From assembly GCA_005408345.1 (NCBI GenBank), contig SEMN01000634.1:124001-188000 (forward strand): 64,000 bases of DNA, in the 5' to 3' direction. Both the position numbers and the translations under genes were made by a program. The DNA comes from Macquaria australasica. Lineage: Eukaryota > Chordata > Actinopteri > Centrarchiformes > Percichthyidae. The notes below the pieces were generated by a model that did no database searches, was not told the origin of the DNA, and saw only the letters and a list, made by a program, of their open reading frames with translations. Below are positions 1-12,630 of the stretch, piece after piece (the first letter of the stretch is position 1; each line of letters begins with the position of its first letter).

Positions 1-452
1 AGCCCCAGTTTGTGCCTCTAATGTATTACCTTTACATTCGTTTCTCCAAAAAATAAAAACCTTGTTGATCTTTGATAAACCCAGAAAACACAAAACACTT
101 ACCAACGTTCTGAGAAGGCATTTCCAGAATCCTCAAAGACTCTTCAAGCCGTCTGGATAAAACATTTTTTTGCTGTTTTATTGCATCTCCTTACTCAATA
201 TTTTGCTTGTGTTTTACAAAAAGAGCAAGGGCATGTGTCATTTCTGGATACCTGGATAAGAAATGCAGACGTCAAAATCTTTTTTACTGTGCAACAGTCT
301 TAAAGGTCTTTAAGGATTCTGGAAACATCTTCAGAACAGCTGTGCATGTTGTTAAACCATCTTCTGGGTTTATCAAAGATCACCAAGTATTTATTTTTTG
401 TAAAATGAGACGTGAATGTAATGGTAATACATAAGAGGAAGAAACTGGGGCT
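1..452. repeat. Fold-back (inverted-repeat) element
   Basis: The left arm from 1 to about 157 (starting AGCCCCAGTTT) reappears inverted from about 292 to 452 (ending AAACTGGGGCT). Matching blocks include GATCTTTGATAAACCCAGAA and TTTCCAGAATCCT. The arms have diverged by small indels around a roughly 135-bp loop. The element may extend left of the window. No coding capacity: a MITE-like or fold-back repeat of unknown family. Confidence 0.8.
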
Positions 453-1127
453 ACCTTGAAAACTGTGCTTGTACAGACCTAGTTTTATACTCAACTTATT
501 GTAAGAGTTTGAAGCAGCAACAGACTGAACTTACTACTGAAATGAAGACAGTCAATAGGAGCACTAAGAATAACCTAACCTAAACATCACTGAACAAAAT
601 GATAATTTCCCCCCTCTAGCAACAACTACTACACACAGCTGTTTGTTGTGGGCATCTGTCAGCAGGTCACATGGATGCATTAAGAGAACTGGAAGATGGC
701 GCCCCATTCATTCCAATATAAGCTGCTCACCAGGTGCATACGCTGAAAACTTTGTACAGGCTTTCTTTGGCATCCATGTTTTCAGACCTGTAGAGCATGA
801 ATTGCCGACTTCCTGCTGGCTCCCAGCTCACATGAATGGCGTGAAAATAACTAAAGCTATTTTACTGACAGGGCTTTCAAGTTGTATTGTACCCAATGAA
901 TTAAGCTCTGATTATACAAAGAGTTATTTTATTTATTTATATTTGTTTACACTGACGTGTGATGCTAAACATTTTTTTATTTCTTTTATAGATGTTCCTT
1001 TTATTATGATTGCGTATGAGAAAAGGCCTTTTAGAGCCGATGTGCATCACATGATCATGATCTGACTGTTGCCAGGGCGCCAAAATCTCCTTAAAGTACA
1101 TTAATACTTGCATGTTATCATGCCTCC

Positions 1128-1358
1128 AAATGGTAAATGGACTTCACTTATATAGAGCTTTTTCAACCTTAACGGTTCCTAAAGCGCTTTTATAGATTGG
1201 TCTCATTCACCCATTCACAGCTGCCATACAGGGTGCTTTCAACTTAGGGTTCAGTGTCTTGCCCAAGAACACTTCGACATGTGGACAGGAGGAGCCAGAG
1301 ATCGAACCGCCAACCCTTGGATTAATGGATGACCCACTCTAACTCCTGAGCCACAGCC
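1128..1358 (-). mobile_element. tRNA-derived SINE, copy 1
   Basis: On the minus strand a tRNA-like head carries an A box TGGCTCAGGAGTTAGAG (1337-1353) and a B box GGTTCGATCTC (1298-1308), followed by a body and a tail ending near AAGTCCATTTACCATTTGG. Pol III promoter boxes are almost intact. A second copy lies at about 4957-5163. Family name not assigned. Confidence 0.75.
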
Positions 1359-2564
1359 CCTCTCCGTCAGGCCAGCTTTATAATACTTTTCCTGTCGCAG
1401 GGTGCTGAATCTTATCCCAGCATGCACTGGGTGAGAGGAGGGTACACCGTGGACAGCTCATCAGTCTATCACATGGCTGAAATACAGACAGACAGACACA
1501 ACATCCACACATTTGTTTGTTTAAACAGTATATTGCTGTTAAATTGAGTCATTCTCCATCAAATTGTTTTCCTACATGTTGTTAAACTTAACCAGCTGCC
1601 CAAGACACCAGTGATGCTGTCAAAGTTGGCAAACCTTACACTTAATGAAAAATGCAATACTTGCGAGTACACAAGGCGGCTCCAAATTGTGTCAGATCAC
1701 AGCTGGTTGTATTCGGCAGTTTTGGAAACAGTCATATCTCAGGTTTGGCTGATGGAACTGGACCCTTGAACCTGCTCCTGTAATATCCGCAAGCTTATAT
1801 TTTTGCTTTTCTCTGGCTTAACAGACGCCCACAATAAATCCCCCATGCTGAGATGTGGTTTGAAAATGCCAAGACAGATGTAGACTATTTCCTCAGCCCC
1901 CTTTACACCAAACCAAATACCACCGGCTTTTCACGTATTGATTTTGGGTGTTTGGTCAGATATAACCCATGGACCTTTACGCCTCTGTTAACATGCATTG
2001 TTTCAGCGTTCTTATTAAGATATAAGTCAAGTTTATGTGTACAGCCCATGAACGCAGTTAGTCTCAAAAGGCTCCCCAGCTCCCACCATATGAAACAATA
2101 AATGAAAACAATAAATGAAAATGACAATCCACAACCTCAGCCCAAGAGCAAGAAAAAAACTCCCACTAAAACCTCGTTACACAAAATGGACCCACAGTTT
2201 TCTCTTCAATTAAAACCTCAGCAAAAACAAATGTGCACAAGTTTTCACAGTACAATACCGTATACTGTACAGTATGTACGTGTGCCAGCATATAATGGTT
2301 CAGAAACTGTGATTTGAAATAGAAATAGAAAATCAGCTATTCTGGTGGTGAAAATGAGCCTTGAATACCACTAGTTGATGTGACCTTAAAAACATAGTGG
2401 AAATAATTTACAGAGCATGCGGTGAAGCTGAAAGTAAGGATACACGTTGGCCTAGATTAATGGATGGATAGACTGATTACTGAGCAGGTCTATTGGACAC
2501 AGGTTCAGGGGCTGAAGGGGTCAGGGGAGCCCTGGGTTTCACCTGCAAAATGTCACCGAAAGAA

Positions 2565-2858
2565 ACACAAAACGACCACAAAGAAACACCAAATGACCAC
2601 AAAGAGAGGAAAAACGACTACAAAAAGATCCGAAACAACCATAAAGAGGCGCAAAACGACCACAATGACACACAAAATAACCTAAAAGAAACACAAAACG
2701 ACCACAAAGAGACACAAAACGACCCAAAAGAAATGCCAAATGACCACAAAGAGCGGCAAAACAACTACAAAGAGACACAAAATGACCACAAAGAGAGGAA
2801 AAACAACTACTAACAGATCCAAAACAACCATAAAGAGGTGCAAAATGACCACAATGAC
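2565..2858 (+). repeat. Minisatellite, 14 x 21 bp, with 9-unit higher-order repeat
   Basis: Fourteen abutting 21-bp units, for example ACACAAAACGACCACAAAG plus two bases. Units 3-5 (starting AGGAAAAACGACTAC, ATCCGAAACAACC, GCGCAAAACGACC) recur as units 12-14, a 189-bp (9-unit) period. Since 21 is a multiple of 3, all frames stay open and one reads as KETQNDH-like heptads. I regard this as a by-product of the repeat, not a gene. A degenerate unit lies just upstream. Confidence 0.85.
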
Positions 2859-3560
2859 CCTTTGGGGAAATTTTGTGATGTTTTGTGTCGCTTTCAGTCT
2901 GGGTGTCTTGCTCTTAAATAGTAGGGACGGGGGGTCCTGGAACACCTGCTAAGAAATGGGATCTCATATCATGAGTAACAAAACTATTAACCTGCAATCA
3001 GCTTATCAACATGCAAAAGGCTGCAGACCTCTCAGAGGTGTGTGTGCCAATTCAAACACAAACTTAAGATGCGTCATTGACTCCATTAGTCGGTTGTTGG
3101 TTACAGCACAGCAAATCCTCTCCAAACCCCAGCGTCTCCTCTTGTCCCTCTGTTCCCTCTTGAATTCACCACGCTGCTTCAGCAGGTCTCTGTTTCCTTT
3201 CCCCTCTTCTAATGCATTATTCATTCTCATGTTCGCAGGCTTTCTCCCATATTGTCCTAGATCAATAAAACATACCTGTGTGCTTGCTCCCTCACCACTC
3301 CATCCTCTCGTCTTGTTCCTGAAGCCAAACCTTGAGCCCATGCTGAGCTGATGAAACAGCATAGATGGATGGCTTTTTCAAACTGGGAGAAAATGACTAC
3401 AATTCAGGCCATCTCTCGCCTGCGTGAGTTGTGTCTCTAATTTGGTAGTGAAAGGAAGTCACTGTATTTGTCATTCGCTTTGAGTTTTTCCCTCCAAAAT
3501 CCAGAAAAGGTGTGTTCTCAAAAAAACACTTACACGAGAGATCTTTCTTTTTTGTGAGTC

Positions 3561-3597
3561 TGTGTGTGTGTGTGTGTGTGTGCGTGTGTGTGTGTGT
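3561..3597. repeat. (TG)n microsatellite
   Basis: About 18 TG units with one CG interruption. Confidence 0.95.
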
Positions 3598-3988
3598 CCA
3601 GCTCCAAAGGAGAAGCATAGCCCAGAATATTTTATCACCTCAGAATATCTTTAAGGGTACCAGGCTTGGCCAATGCACTGCAAAATACAGAGTAAGCCTA
3701 ACTTCAGACTGTTAGAACATCTGTAAAAATCTGTCTGTAATACAACAGACTCTTCTCTTATGCAGAGTAGAACCACGTATTCTGTACCACTCATAGTTGA
3801 GTCCACATGGTTTATACTCCACTTGAATGCCTGCATTCATTATATGGACTTTGGTGGAGAAGACAAAGTACACCAACCACTGATACCTGTACCTCTTATG
3901 TTTGAACTTAATGGTGGCTTGAAACTAATGAAACCCCTTATAGAAATTTGCAACAAAATGAAAATTGTCACTCTTGTCACCAGGAAGG

Positions 3989-4007
3989 CACACACACACA
4001 CACACAC
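3989..4007. repeat. (CA)n microsatellite
   Basis: Uninterrupted CA run of about 9 units. Confidence 0.9.
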
Positions 4008-4094
4008 GAGCTGCATTAACAGCTGACTTGATTTGATGGCTGACCTCGACACACCACAAAAGTATTAAGTCACTCAAACATTACACCTATATGT

Positions 4095-4225
4095 GATTGC
4101 TGAACATCTCATTCCAAAACCATGGGCATTAATCACAGTCTCCACTTTTCTGGGAAAGCTTTCCACAAGCTTTTGGAACCAGGCTGTAGGGATTTGCTCT
4201 GTCTGGCCCCAACGATGGCCCACTT
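4095..4225. mobile_element. Fragment of a teleost dispersed repeat
   Basis: GATTGCTGAACATCTCATTC, CCATGGGCATTAATCAC and GGGAAAGCTTTCCACAAGC resemble a repeat I have seen in many fish genomes, probably a DNA transposon remnant. Identification is from memory and not firm. Confidence 0.4.
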
Positions 4226-4956
4226 TCACCAGCCGGCACGCAGTCAACGATCCAGTTCATCTACTTTACTTTAGGGGGCGGGACAAGGGCAGGTAACAGT
4301 GAGATAATCATGAAGTAATGAGGGAGTCCAATGTCCAATGATGCATATGGATGACTGTTACATGTGCGGTCGAGTATTTTCATATTATCGACCCTGTTGT
4401 AGCCTAAGCTGCCGTAATTATCTACTCTGACCTCGTACTGACCCCCCATTACATTTACATTTTACATTTTAAAAAAGTTTTTTTCATCAGAGCCCTTATG
4501 TCCCCACCACTTTTCATCACAAAGTGACGCCCTTGCTACTCAGTATGTATCACTTGAGGGGGCAGAAAAAGAGTAACTAATATTTAAATAATTCATTAGA
4601 ATTAATGAGTAGTTTTGTGCTGGTTCAGAGTAAATCAGGAATGACTCATGAAGAAAGTGGTCAGTATGACAATTCACAGATATTTATGAACTAATCATTA
4701 CCTAATGATTCATTCATATAGTATCTGTTTTCTAGTAACTCGTCATTATCTGCTACAAGTTCTCGATTCTGAGTTATTCAGGAACAACTTATTAACAATT
4801 CATCAATTAACAGGTCGTCACTGATTTGTCATTCCTTAGTAACTTCTCATAATTTTGAGCAAATCCAGTAGATCTAACCGACTCATTGGAAAGATGGTGA
4901 CTTATGACAGTGTCACGTTAAAAGTCATTGAGCTTTTCAGTACGACTTATCATAGC

Positions 4957-5163
4957 ATTTATACAGCGCTTTTATCCAAAGCCTTTTACGAGGTTTTTGC
5001 TGCTCATTCACGCACACACCGATGTCAGGGTGCTGGCCAACCATCGGGAGCAATTTGGGGTCTTGCTCAAGGACACTTCGACATGTGGACAAGAGGAGGT
5101 GGAGATCAAACCGCCAACCCTGTGATCAGTGGAAAACCAGCTCTACCTCCTGAGCCACTGCCA
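4957..5163 (-). mobile_element. tRNA-derived SINE, copy 2
   Basis: Same family and orientation as the copy at 1128-1358. A box TGGCTCAGGAGGTAGAG at 5141-5157; B box GGTTTGATCTC at 5102-5112 has lost the key C of GGTTCGA. The body shares the CACATGTCGAAGTGT segment. Confidence 0.75.
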
Positions 5164-7169
5164 CCCAACGAAAGCACAGGTGTAATTGATAACATTAAAA
5201 AAACAACTGCACTCCATTTCTGTTTGCTAGTCCCAGGGTGCTGGTGTTGTTGTGCATGCTAACGCTGGCTCCCTGGGACACTTGATGGAAATGAGCCATC
5301 GTTAACGAAATCTGTGTCACCTGTGCTTTTCCTGCTATGACAAGTAAAAAAATGTCTGCTGTGAAGACGGTCCATAGAGAAAGCCTGGCTGTTGATGTAT
5401 GCTGTTGATTTTATGCACCTGTTAGCAATGCCAGTGGCTGAGGCAGCTGAACCTGCTAATTACAAGGAGTGTCCACGTGTAGAGTTGGGCTGTAGGTTAC
5501 TAACTCATGAAGGCAACTACCAAGTTTCATGGTGATTCTCTGTGTTTCAACATAAAGTTTTACAGTGAATAAAAAGTGTGAGCTCACCTCGTTTGACTTT
5601 GTACCGACTGTGTAAAACTGAGCGGTCACACTTGACTGCCTCCCTCATGCTGCGTGTGGCCATCCATCAAACTCTGGCTGGGTTTGTTTAAATCTCCACC
5701 AATCAGCTGACAGGACAAATTACAGCACAATTTGTAAGCAGCAGAAAATAACTTCTACTTGAATAAATGCTTACGTTTTTCAGGATGAGAGGGAGAAAAC
5801 ACAAGTGACAAACTACTGACTGTTTTAATACTCCTCCGATTGCTTTTCCACGAGGTGGGCTTTGTGAAACCTTTGATTTACAATCCAAACCCATTCATTC
5901 TCTTTTTACGCTCAGGTGTGATGCCAACATTGATAATACTGTCCTGATACTGAGCTCAACAGGGCATGACTGCAGCCTGGCATGCTGTGAATAGACATTG
6001 CTCCTTTGGCAAAATTTTTGAAGCGTCGGTGCAGCTTCTCCTAATTGATTCTCTATGAGGCCAAATTATTGCACTGCTGTAACAGTAATAAGTGCTGCAG
6101 TTATAACACAGGCCACAGCAGGTTTGTTGTGATGTATACTGTTATATTTTTACCCTTTCTCCCGTGAAGTTTGGTCATTTGTTGTGCCCTTAAACATTAA
6201 AATCTTACGACAAAATGTGAACGTTTTAGCCAACAAGTGAGAAGAAATGTTTTGTAATCTTTCTGCCTTCTTTAATCACACGTCTGTTTGGACGAGTTTA
6301 GTATGTCCTCCTCCAGACAGAAGAAATAGGCTCCCTGTTTGGACCAACCCTCCATGAACACAGTGAGTTTAAAGATCTGTATGAGGCTAGGACATGCTAA
6401 AATTAGAACGCATAATTAAAGCCAAGTCACTTGTTCTATTTATCCTGGCTCAGATGGCTTACAGTAGGTTTGACATGCAAAATATTAGACACTGGTAAAA
6501 TAGTTTTACACAAATTATAACATCCAATTTTATATCACCTGAAGTAGTTGCCAGCCTTCCTTGTTGAAACACTGAGAGCTTAAATATTTATCCACGTAAA
6601 GTAACATGAGGCCAAAGCTTGGTTGTCAGCTGAGGCAAGAAGTCCTGTAAATTGGAGCTCTACCAAACACCCCAATGTCTTGCCAGACAAAAATTAATCC
6701 TGCAGTGAGGTCTGACAACAGAATAAACATCAGAAATAAACCAGAGATGTTTTTCTTGTTGTGGGTGGTGGAAACATTGTTTTTTCTCCAAAATTGCTTT
6801 GTGGCATAAAATGTTCCTGTTATCACAAGCCTGTTTGCTGATGTTCATATGTGTGAGCGTTTCAACGTCACTCGTGTTGAATGATTTAAACTATCTCAAA
6901 ACAGTAAAACTTATCACTTCAGAGACGCCAGCAGAATGCGAATGACCTGCGGGTTCATGTCAGGTTGGAGGCGAGTACCACTGCATGTTTAATATTAATG
7001 TTTAAAATACATCCTTCAGCTGAAGGCCGGTAGGCCATATGACAGGCTCACATGCACAATTCAAAACCAGATTTTAAATTCTTTATATATTCTTGAGCAT
7101 GAAGGGGTCATGGCTTTTGTCGCAATAAATAAATCATATTACACGGTCAAAAATGGTGATTTCTAATTG

Positions 7170-7830
7170 TTTTCGGCGACACAAGTGTCATGGTGCTAGG
7201 AATGACAATGCCAGTCAGTTTGATCCAGACTGAAATATCTACCTATTGGATGGATCAAGATTAAATTGTGTACAGATGTTCATGTTCCCCCGAAGATGAT
7301 CCCCTGATTTTTCTTCTGGTGCCACTGTGAGGTTGACATTTGTGCTTTTTACTGAAATGTTTTGACAACAGCACGGCCATGACATTTCCTACAGACATGT
7401 AGATGAATTATAATAACTTTGGTGATTCTAGAACTTTCATTAGGCCAATTTTTTTTATTTGTTCAATACTTTGGTTTATGACCACCTACTAGCAAAACTA
7501 ACAACATTCCCATCAGTCTCAACTGTACTTTGTGTTTAGTGCTAATTAGCAAATATTAGCGTGTCAAAAAGCTAAACTAAGATGGTAAATATTTTGAACA
7601 TTATACCTGCTAAACACATAAACTACAGGGTTCGTACACAGTCTTAAAAGTTTGGAAAATACTTAATTTTAACAGTTATGTTTTCAAGGTAAGGAATATG
7701 CTTGTGTTCGAATATACTCCTTGAAAAAAGCCGTATGAACCCTGAAACTAACATATAAATAAATAAATTAGCATGTTAGCATTTAGCTCAAAGCAACACT
7801 GTGCCTAAGCACAGCCTCACAGAGCCACTA
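7170..7830 (-). repeat. Teleost dispersed repeat (minus) with nested MITE
   Basis: Segments such as TTGATCCAGACTGAAATATC, TTAGTGCTAATTAGC and CACTGTGCCTAAGCACAGCC belong to a dispersed teleost family that also appears, in other orientations or pieces, near 15.6-16.16 kb, 42.45-42.55 kb and 48.85-49.04 kb. A short MITE sits inside it at 7627-7743. Confidence 0.5.
7627..7743. mobile_element. 117-bp MITE with AGGGTTCGTAC termini
   Basis: Terminal inverted repeats AGGGTTCGTAC (left) and AGGGTTCATAC (right, inverted). The interior matches, in reverse, the right part of the 327-bp copy at 29279-29605, so this is a deletion derivative. Confidence 0.75.
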
Positions 7831-9304
7831 GCATGGCTGCAGACTCTTGTAATCTTGTTTCTGTACATTTTAGTGAACAAAATTGGTTTAGAGGACAGTT
7901 TCTCATAATTACAAACCCGACACCACAGACAGCCGAGCACTTTCTCTATTCACACAAAGAGATGCTACATCCTGAGCTCAGTGTTTCGTCTCTTTGTTGT
8001 TCTCGGCTACATATTGCAATTAAACAAGAAAATGTTTAGGTTCTCCCTCTGCAGCATAATTATATGTTTGGACTACCAGATTAGCATCTCAACATGGCTA
8101 TCAGAGAAAGGCAGCGTTATCAGACACTCGCCTCCAGTGTGCTAAAAAAAAAAAATTAAGATTCACCACCTAATGTAGGGCACCTCGATTTGAATATTTC
8201 ATGCAGTATGCCCGAGCATCAAAAACAATCCCATTTTATGTCTAGCTAATGTGATTAGAGGCACTACATTATTAACACAACTGGGTGGAAATGATTCCAG
8301 AGAGTGTACATTAGTGATCTTGAGAACAGATACATTTTCTTATCTTTACAATGACGTTTGTTTTCAAGGAGTAAGCTCCGGTCTGTCTCTAATTTTAAAG
8401 AGAGAGGGCTGCTCTTCTTATCACTTATCACACAGAGGAGCTCTCAGCTTCCTTTTTAGACAGACCATCATGTGATGAGTGGTGAGCGTTTCATGCATTT
8501 GAAATCTCCACATCGCTGTGTCAGCCCTCACATACATCTTCCTCCTCCTGTGTTATTATGGACAATTGTGGGAAAGCAACAGAGACAATCTTTAAGAAAA
8601 GCAGCGCCGCAATCTTCTTGTAATCCAATTCCACAAGAGTCCTGCAGGGTGTTGAAGTCTAAATGCATTACCGCAGATATTTTTTCATCTGCGGAATGAA
8701 AAATTATCTTAATATTTCGACACTCAAAGTCTCTTAAACTCAGAGTTGGAAGGAATCCATTTCATAACAAGACATAAAATCCTGCAAACAAAACAACACA
8801 ATACCAAAAGCAGAGAGAATCTAGCCTCATCCTGGTAAAGCTGGAAAAACACTTTAAAGTCGAAGAAACTGCAAAAATAAACACCCAGGACCAGATTTAC
8901 TCTGGCTGAATCATAGACTCGCAGAAGGGAACAGCAACCGGGGCAAGACTCCCCCTCAGCTGCTGCAGGATGGGAATGGCAGTAACAAATTATGTGCCAG
9001 AAAGCGGGGGCCCCCTGCCAGGGCCGAATGCATTAACCATGCTGTTTAGACTGCATAAAATAGTCCACTTCTGTCCTAGGGGAAAATACGAAGTTCATCC
9101 GAGGACAATGTGGAGTTTCACTCGCTTGAATCGGTGACAAAGAGCGAGCAAGTCCAATGAAACATTCAAACATGCTTTCAGTAAGTGCTCCACCTCTGAA
9201 TGAGGAATCAGGAGCAGACAACTGGTAGGAAACACGGGAAGATTTCATATGAAAATTAAGTGGAAATTAAATTTTTCGGGTCTAAAACTGGACTTGGTCT
9301 AGTG

Positions 9305-9425
9305 CAGTGGTTCCAAACTTGGATGTCGGGACCCGCCAAGAGGTCTCAAGATAAAGCTGAGGGGTCTTGAGATTGAAAACAGGACAAGAAATAAAATAAA
9401 TTCAACATATTTTTCTTTATTTTTT
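9305..9425. repeat. Dispersed repeat with GTGGTTCCAAAC motif
   Basis: GCAGTGGTTCCAAACTTGG and GTCGGGACCCGCCAAGAGG resemble a common vertebrate transposon remnant, probably hAT-like. Family assignment uncertain. Confidence 0.4.
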
Positions 9426-9908
9426 TAGACTTTTCTATAAGCAACAGTGTCTTCTGTGGTTCTAAAGGGAGCTTTCTTAAGCTTGGGCATTAGAGGCAGG
9501 GTGGGTCTAATAAAGAGACAACATCACAGGTCTACCAACTATGAATTCATCTATTAATAATGATAGAGTATCATCAAGTATTGTCTGTGTAGCCAAAGCC
9601 TGATGTAGCTTATTCCTCTGTGCCACAGAGCTCCATTGTTGTCCAAAACAAAAGAGCCACATTGTTACACTGGCATGTGCTCCTTCATTAACATGAACAG
9701 AGCCACTGTAGTTTATTTTGAGTCAGTCCCACATGAACTGTCCTGCTGCTGTAAATACCCGCTAATGCACCAAATGTGTATTAATCCACTGCTGAAAATA
9801 GTCCCCAACAAATGGACTATTTAGTCCTGTTTGAGTAACTAAAGTCTACAGTGACCAGCTTTTATTTTAAAGAAAGAAAACTCAGTGTAAGGATAGAGGG
9901 TGGTGTAT

Positions 9909-9985
9909 GCTGTGCAGGTTGTAAAAACCTTTGAGGCAAATTTGAGATTTTGGACTATATAAATAAAACTGACTCGACGTGACTA
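9909..9985 (+). mobile_element. LINE 3'-tail fragment
   Basis: CTTTGAGGCAAATTTGAG then ACTATATAAATAAAACTGAC is the kind of 3' end seen on teleost non-LTR retroposons. Short, 5'-truncated. Confidence 0.5.
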
Positions 9986-11626
9986 TTTGTGACCCATTTT
10001 TAATGATTTACATCTTCAGTATGAACAAATGGACTTGGGGCTGAGTGCCACAGACAAGAGTGGGAAAGTCGGAAAGTATTGTGAGACAGACTAACACACT
10101 GTTGGTTTGGTCTTTTCATGGGATTTGTTGAAAACAAGTAACATATAGAATTATTTTGCCTTATCCTTAAATCTCTTGGAAAAGCTTGAAATCAGAGATA
10201 TTTTTCAAACTTGTCTGCACTGAGCAGAGTGTTCATTTACCTGGAAAAACTTTGGTAATATTAGAAACTTAAATTGTATCTGTGCATACCTCAGGGAAAA
10301 CCCCCCCAACAATATTACAATATTTAGGAAACCTGAATCTCAATGTGTGTTTTAGACAATGAGGCCTTGAGCCAGACTGCATCTTAATATCACTTTCCAC
10401 AGCAATCCATGTGAGTAAGATAGACAGTAAAGCTGCCAGAAACTGATCAGACAGGAGTTACATTAGACTACAACCAGCACAGATAATGAGATAAAGACTG
10501 TGAAAAAAGAATGTTTTCTAGAAATGTGATCAAAACACAACACTGACTGTGGTTGCAGACGCTTGTGGGGTCGGTGTGCTTTAAAGCTTTGGGGCCCCGA
10601 CATCAAAGACTCCATCCCTTTTGGTGCTGAGAACGACCAGGAGGGCCCTCCGGCTCTGGCTCAGTGGGATTAAAACAGAGACGTAGCTGGGAGACAAACC
10701 AGGCTGAGGTGCAAAAAAACCCAAAAACGTATCTTTCAACCAGACAAAAATAAAAAGAGCTAGCATGACTCCCAGACACCTGTTTAGACCCAGTAGATAA
10801 TCGCGTGTCAAACAATCTGAAGTGAAATGATTTGCTTCAGCCTCCCAGCTGCTCCAGTGAAGCTGTTCGGTTTAATCAGTACGAGACCGTGGTTGTACTG
10901 GACATTTCCCAGAGGTGGTTCTACATGGTTGACCTTCCTTTACCCCTTTAAAGTAAAATCCACCCTGAGAGCCTGTTACACAGGAAGATATCACCCATCT
11001 GTGATGTTGGGTGCCTTGCAGGAGTTATTTTGGGATGTTTTAATTTGCTGCTTTCGGTGTATTCAGCTAGGATCAACCTCCCCTTGTTAAAATTGAATTC
11101 ACTTCATGATTTGCTATGTTTCAAGAGCAATCAAAGACGAGACCTGAACTTGTATCCAACTGTGCGTTATATACAGTATGTGTAGGTGGATCACACTGTA
11201 CGTTTCTGTTGGGTGCATTGTTTGAGTAATTATACTGCGAGTTCCCTCACAGGTCTTCTACATGGAAACTTTCTGTGCTGTTTTTGCTCCGACATGACAC
11301 AAACCATGCCTGTGCAAGACTAAGCCTCTGAATGCTTGACTTTATTCCTTCTGTAATTCTAGTAAAAGTTACGTTTCTGTTGTGTTTTTGTAGCTGAAAA
11401 GTGCTGATTGAGTTCTCAAAGTCTCAAAGGAAAAAAATGACTTCCCTACTAAAGGCTTGATGGACAGACTAATATTGATGGCCTTTAAATCCAAAAAGTA
11501 AACCTAAAATATCGATGTTTCCTGATTGTTCGTCCTCTGAGTCTGAAGGTGATGCAGTGCTGTTTGGCAGAACGTAAACCTTCTGTGTGAGTGCCCTTTT
11601 TCTTTTTTACGCCAAACATTTTGACA

Positions 11627-11782
11627 TGTCATAGCATAAAAAGCACAATAATAGCACTAATTATTGCGGTAATCCATTTAATTGCAGTTCCAGGACTCTG
11701 GTATTGTGGATGATGGCTCACTTGGACACTCAAGGGAACTCGGCCATCGATAATGCTATTAGTTCCAGACGAGTTTTTCCTG

Positions 11783-11823
<41 letters not shown>

Positions 11824-11901
11824 GATGGCTTTACATAGCAAGAGCCAATAGTTACATTGACTTGTCATAGCAGGAAAAACTCATCTGGAACTAATAGCAT
11901 T
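11627..11901. mobile_element. MITE with TGTCATAGCA ends, (TA)18 array and inverted second end
   Basis: The left terminus TGTCATAGCA is at 11627. A 35-bp segment at 11752-11786 (AATGCTATTAGTTCC to TTCCTGCTAT) is repeated inverted at 11867-11901 with 34 of 35 matches. Between the arms is a (TA)18 run (11784-11819) starting exactly where the terminal ATGACA should follow TGCT. Part of the same terminus (TTTTCCTGCTATGACAAG) also occurs alone at 5327-5344. Confidence 0.7.
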
Positions 11902-12630
11902 ACACTGTAATGTTGCTGCTTTTGTTTTGTTGAACTCTGGCAGAAGATTTCCAAAAATTTTAACAGGTCTTGAACAAGCAAATTGCTGCAAAGTGTGGAA
12001 ATTAGCAATTAATTAATTAGCAATTATATACTCATACTTTGGGGTCAAAGGCTCGATCAGTTATATTTCTGATCATTTAAATTACCTGTGTATTCATGTA
12101 TATAATGGAGGAGACTGAGTTATACATTAAAAATAAGCATTTTGTGTTTCTGTACTGATCATATTTAAAAAAGAAAATATAGCCTGTTTTATGACAATTC
12201 GGATGTAAATAAATCTTTAAAAGGCTCTGACAACCTTTTTTCCCATTTAGATTTGTACTATGAGTAATGGAGTCTACGTGACCACAACATTATCTGCCAA
12301 ACTTAAAACACTTTTGGTTATTTCAGTTTCTGTCCGTGCTGTTTTGTCTGAGCTCTTCTGAGTGGTTCATCAATCAGAATTTAGAAATATGTCAGGTTTC
12401 TTACGGATGTTACCACGCAGTTAGTTAGGAATCAACACACAGTAAAATGTCTATGGAAGCCCAGTATTCATGTTAGATGATGTGACTTTAGCTTACACAA
12501 TAAACAGACAATGAAAAGAAATACAAAGTGAGCCACGTACCTTAATGAAACGCAAATCTGTATACTCAAACTTGCTGAAAGGTACTGAAATCAGTGGCCA
12601 CCATCACACTCACACTCACATACACACTAA

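Noticed and set aside
643..1065. 140-codon plus-strand frame as a gene
   Set aside because: No known domain, no splice context, and sequence style resembling dispersed repeat; no support for a protein.
2493..2813. Heptad-repeat protein or CRISPR-like array
   Set aside because: Units abut with no spacers and are 21 bp; this is a minisatellite in a vertebrate genome. The open frame follows from a unit length divisible by three.
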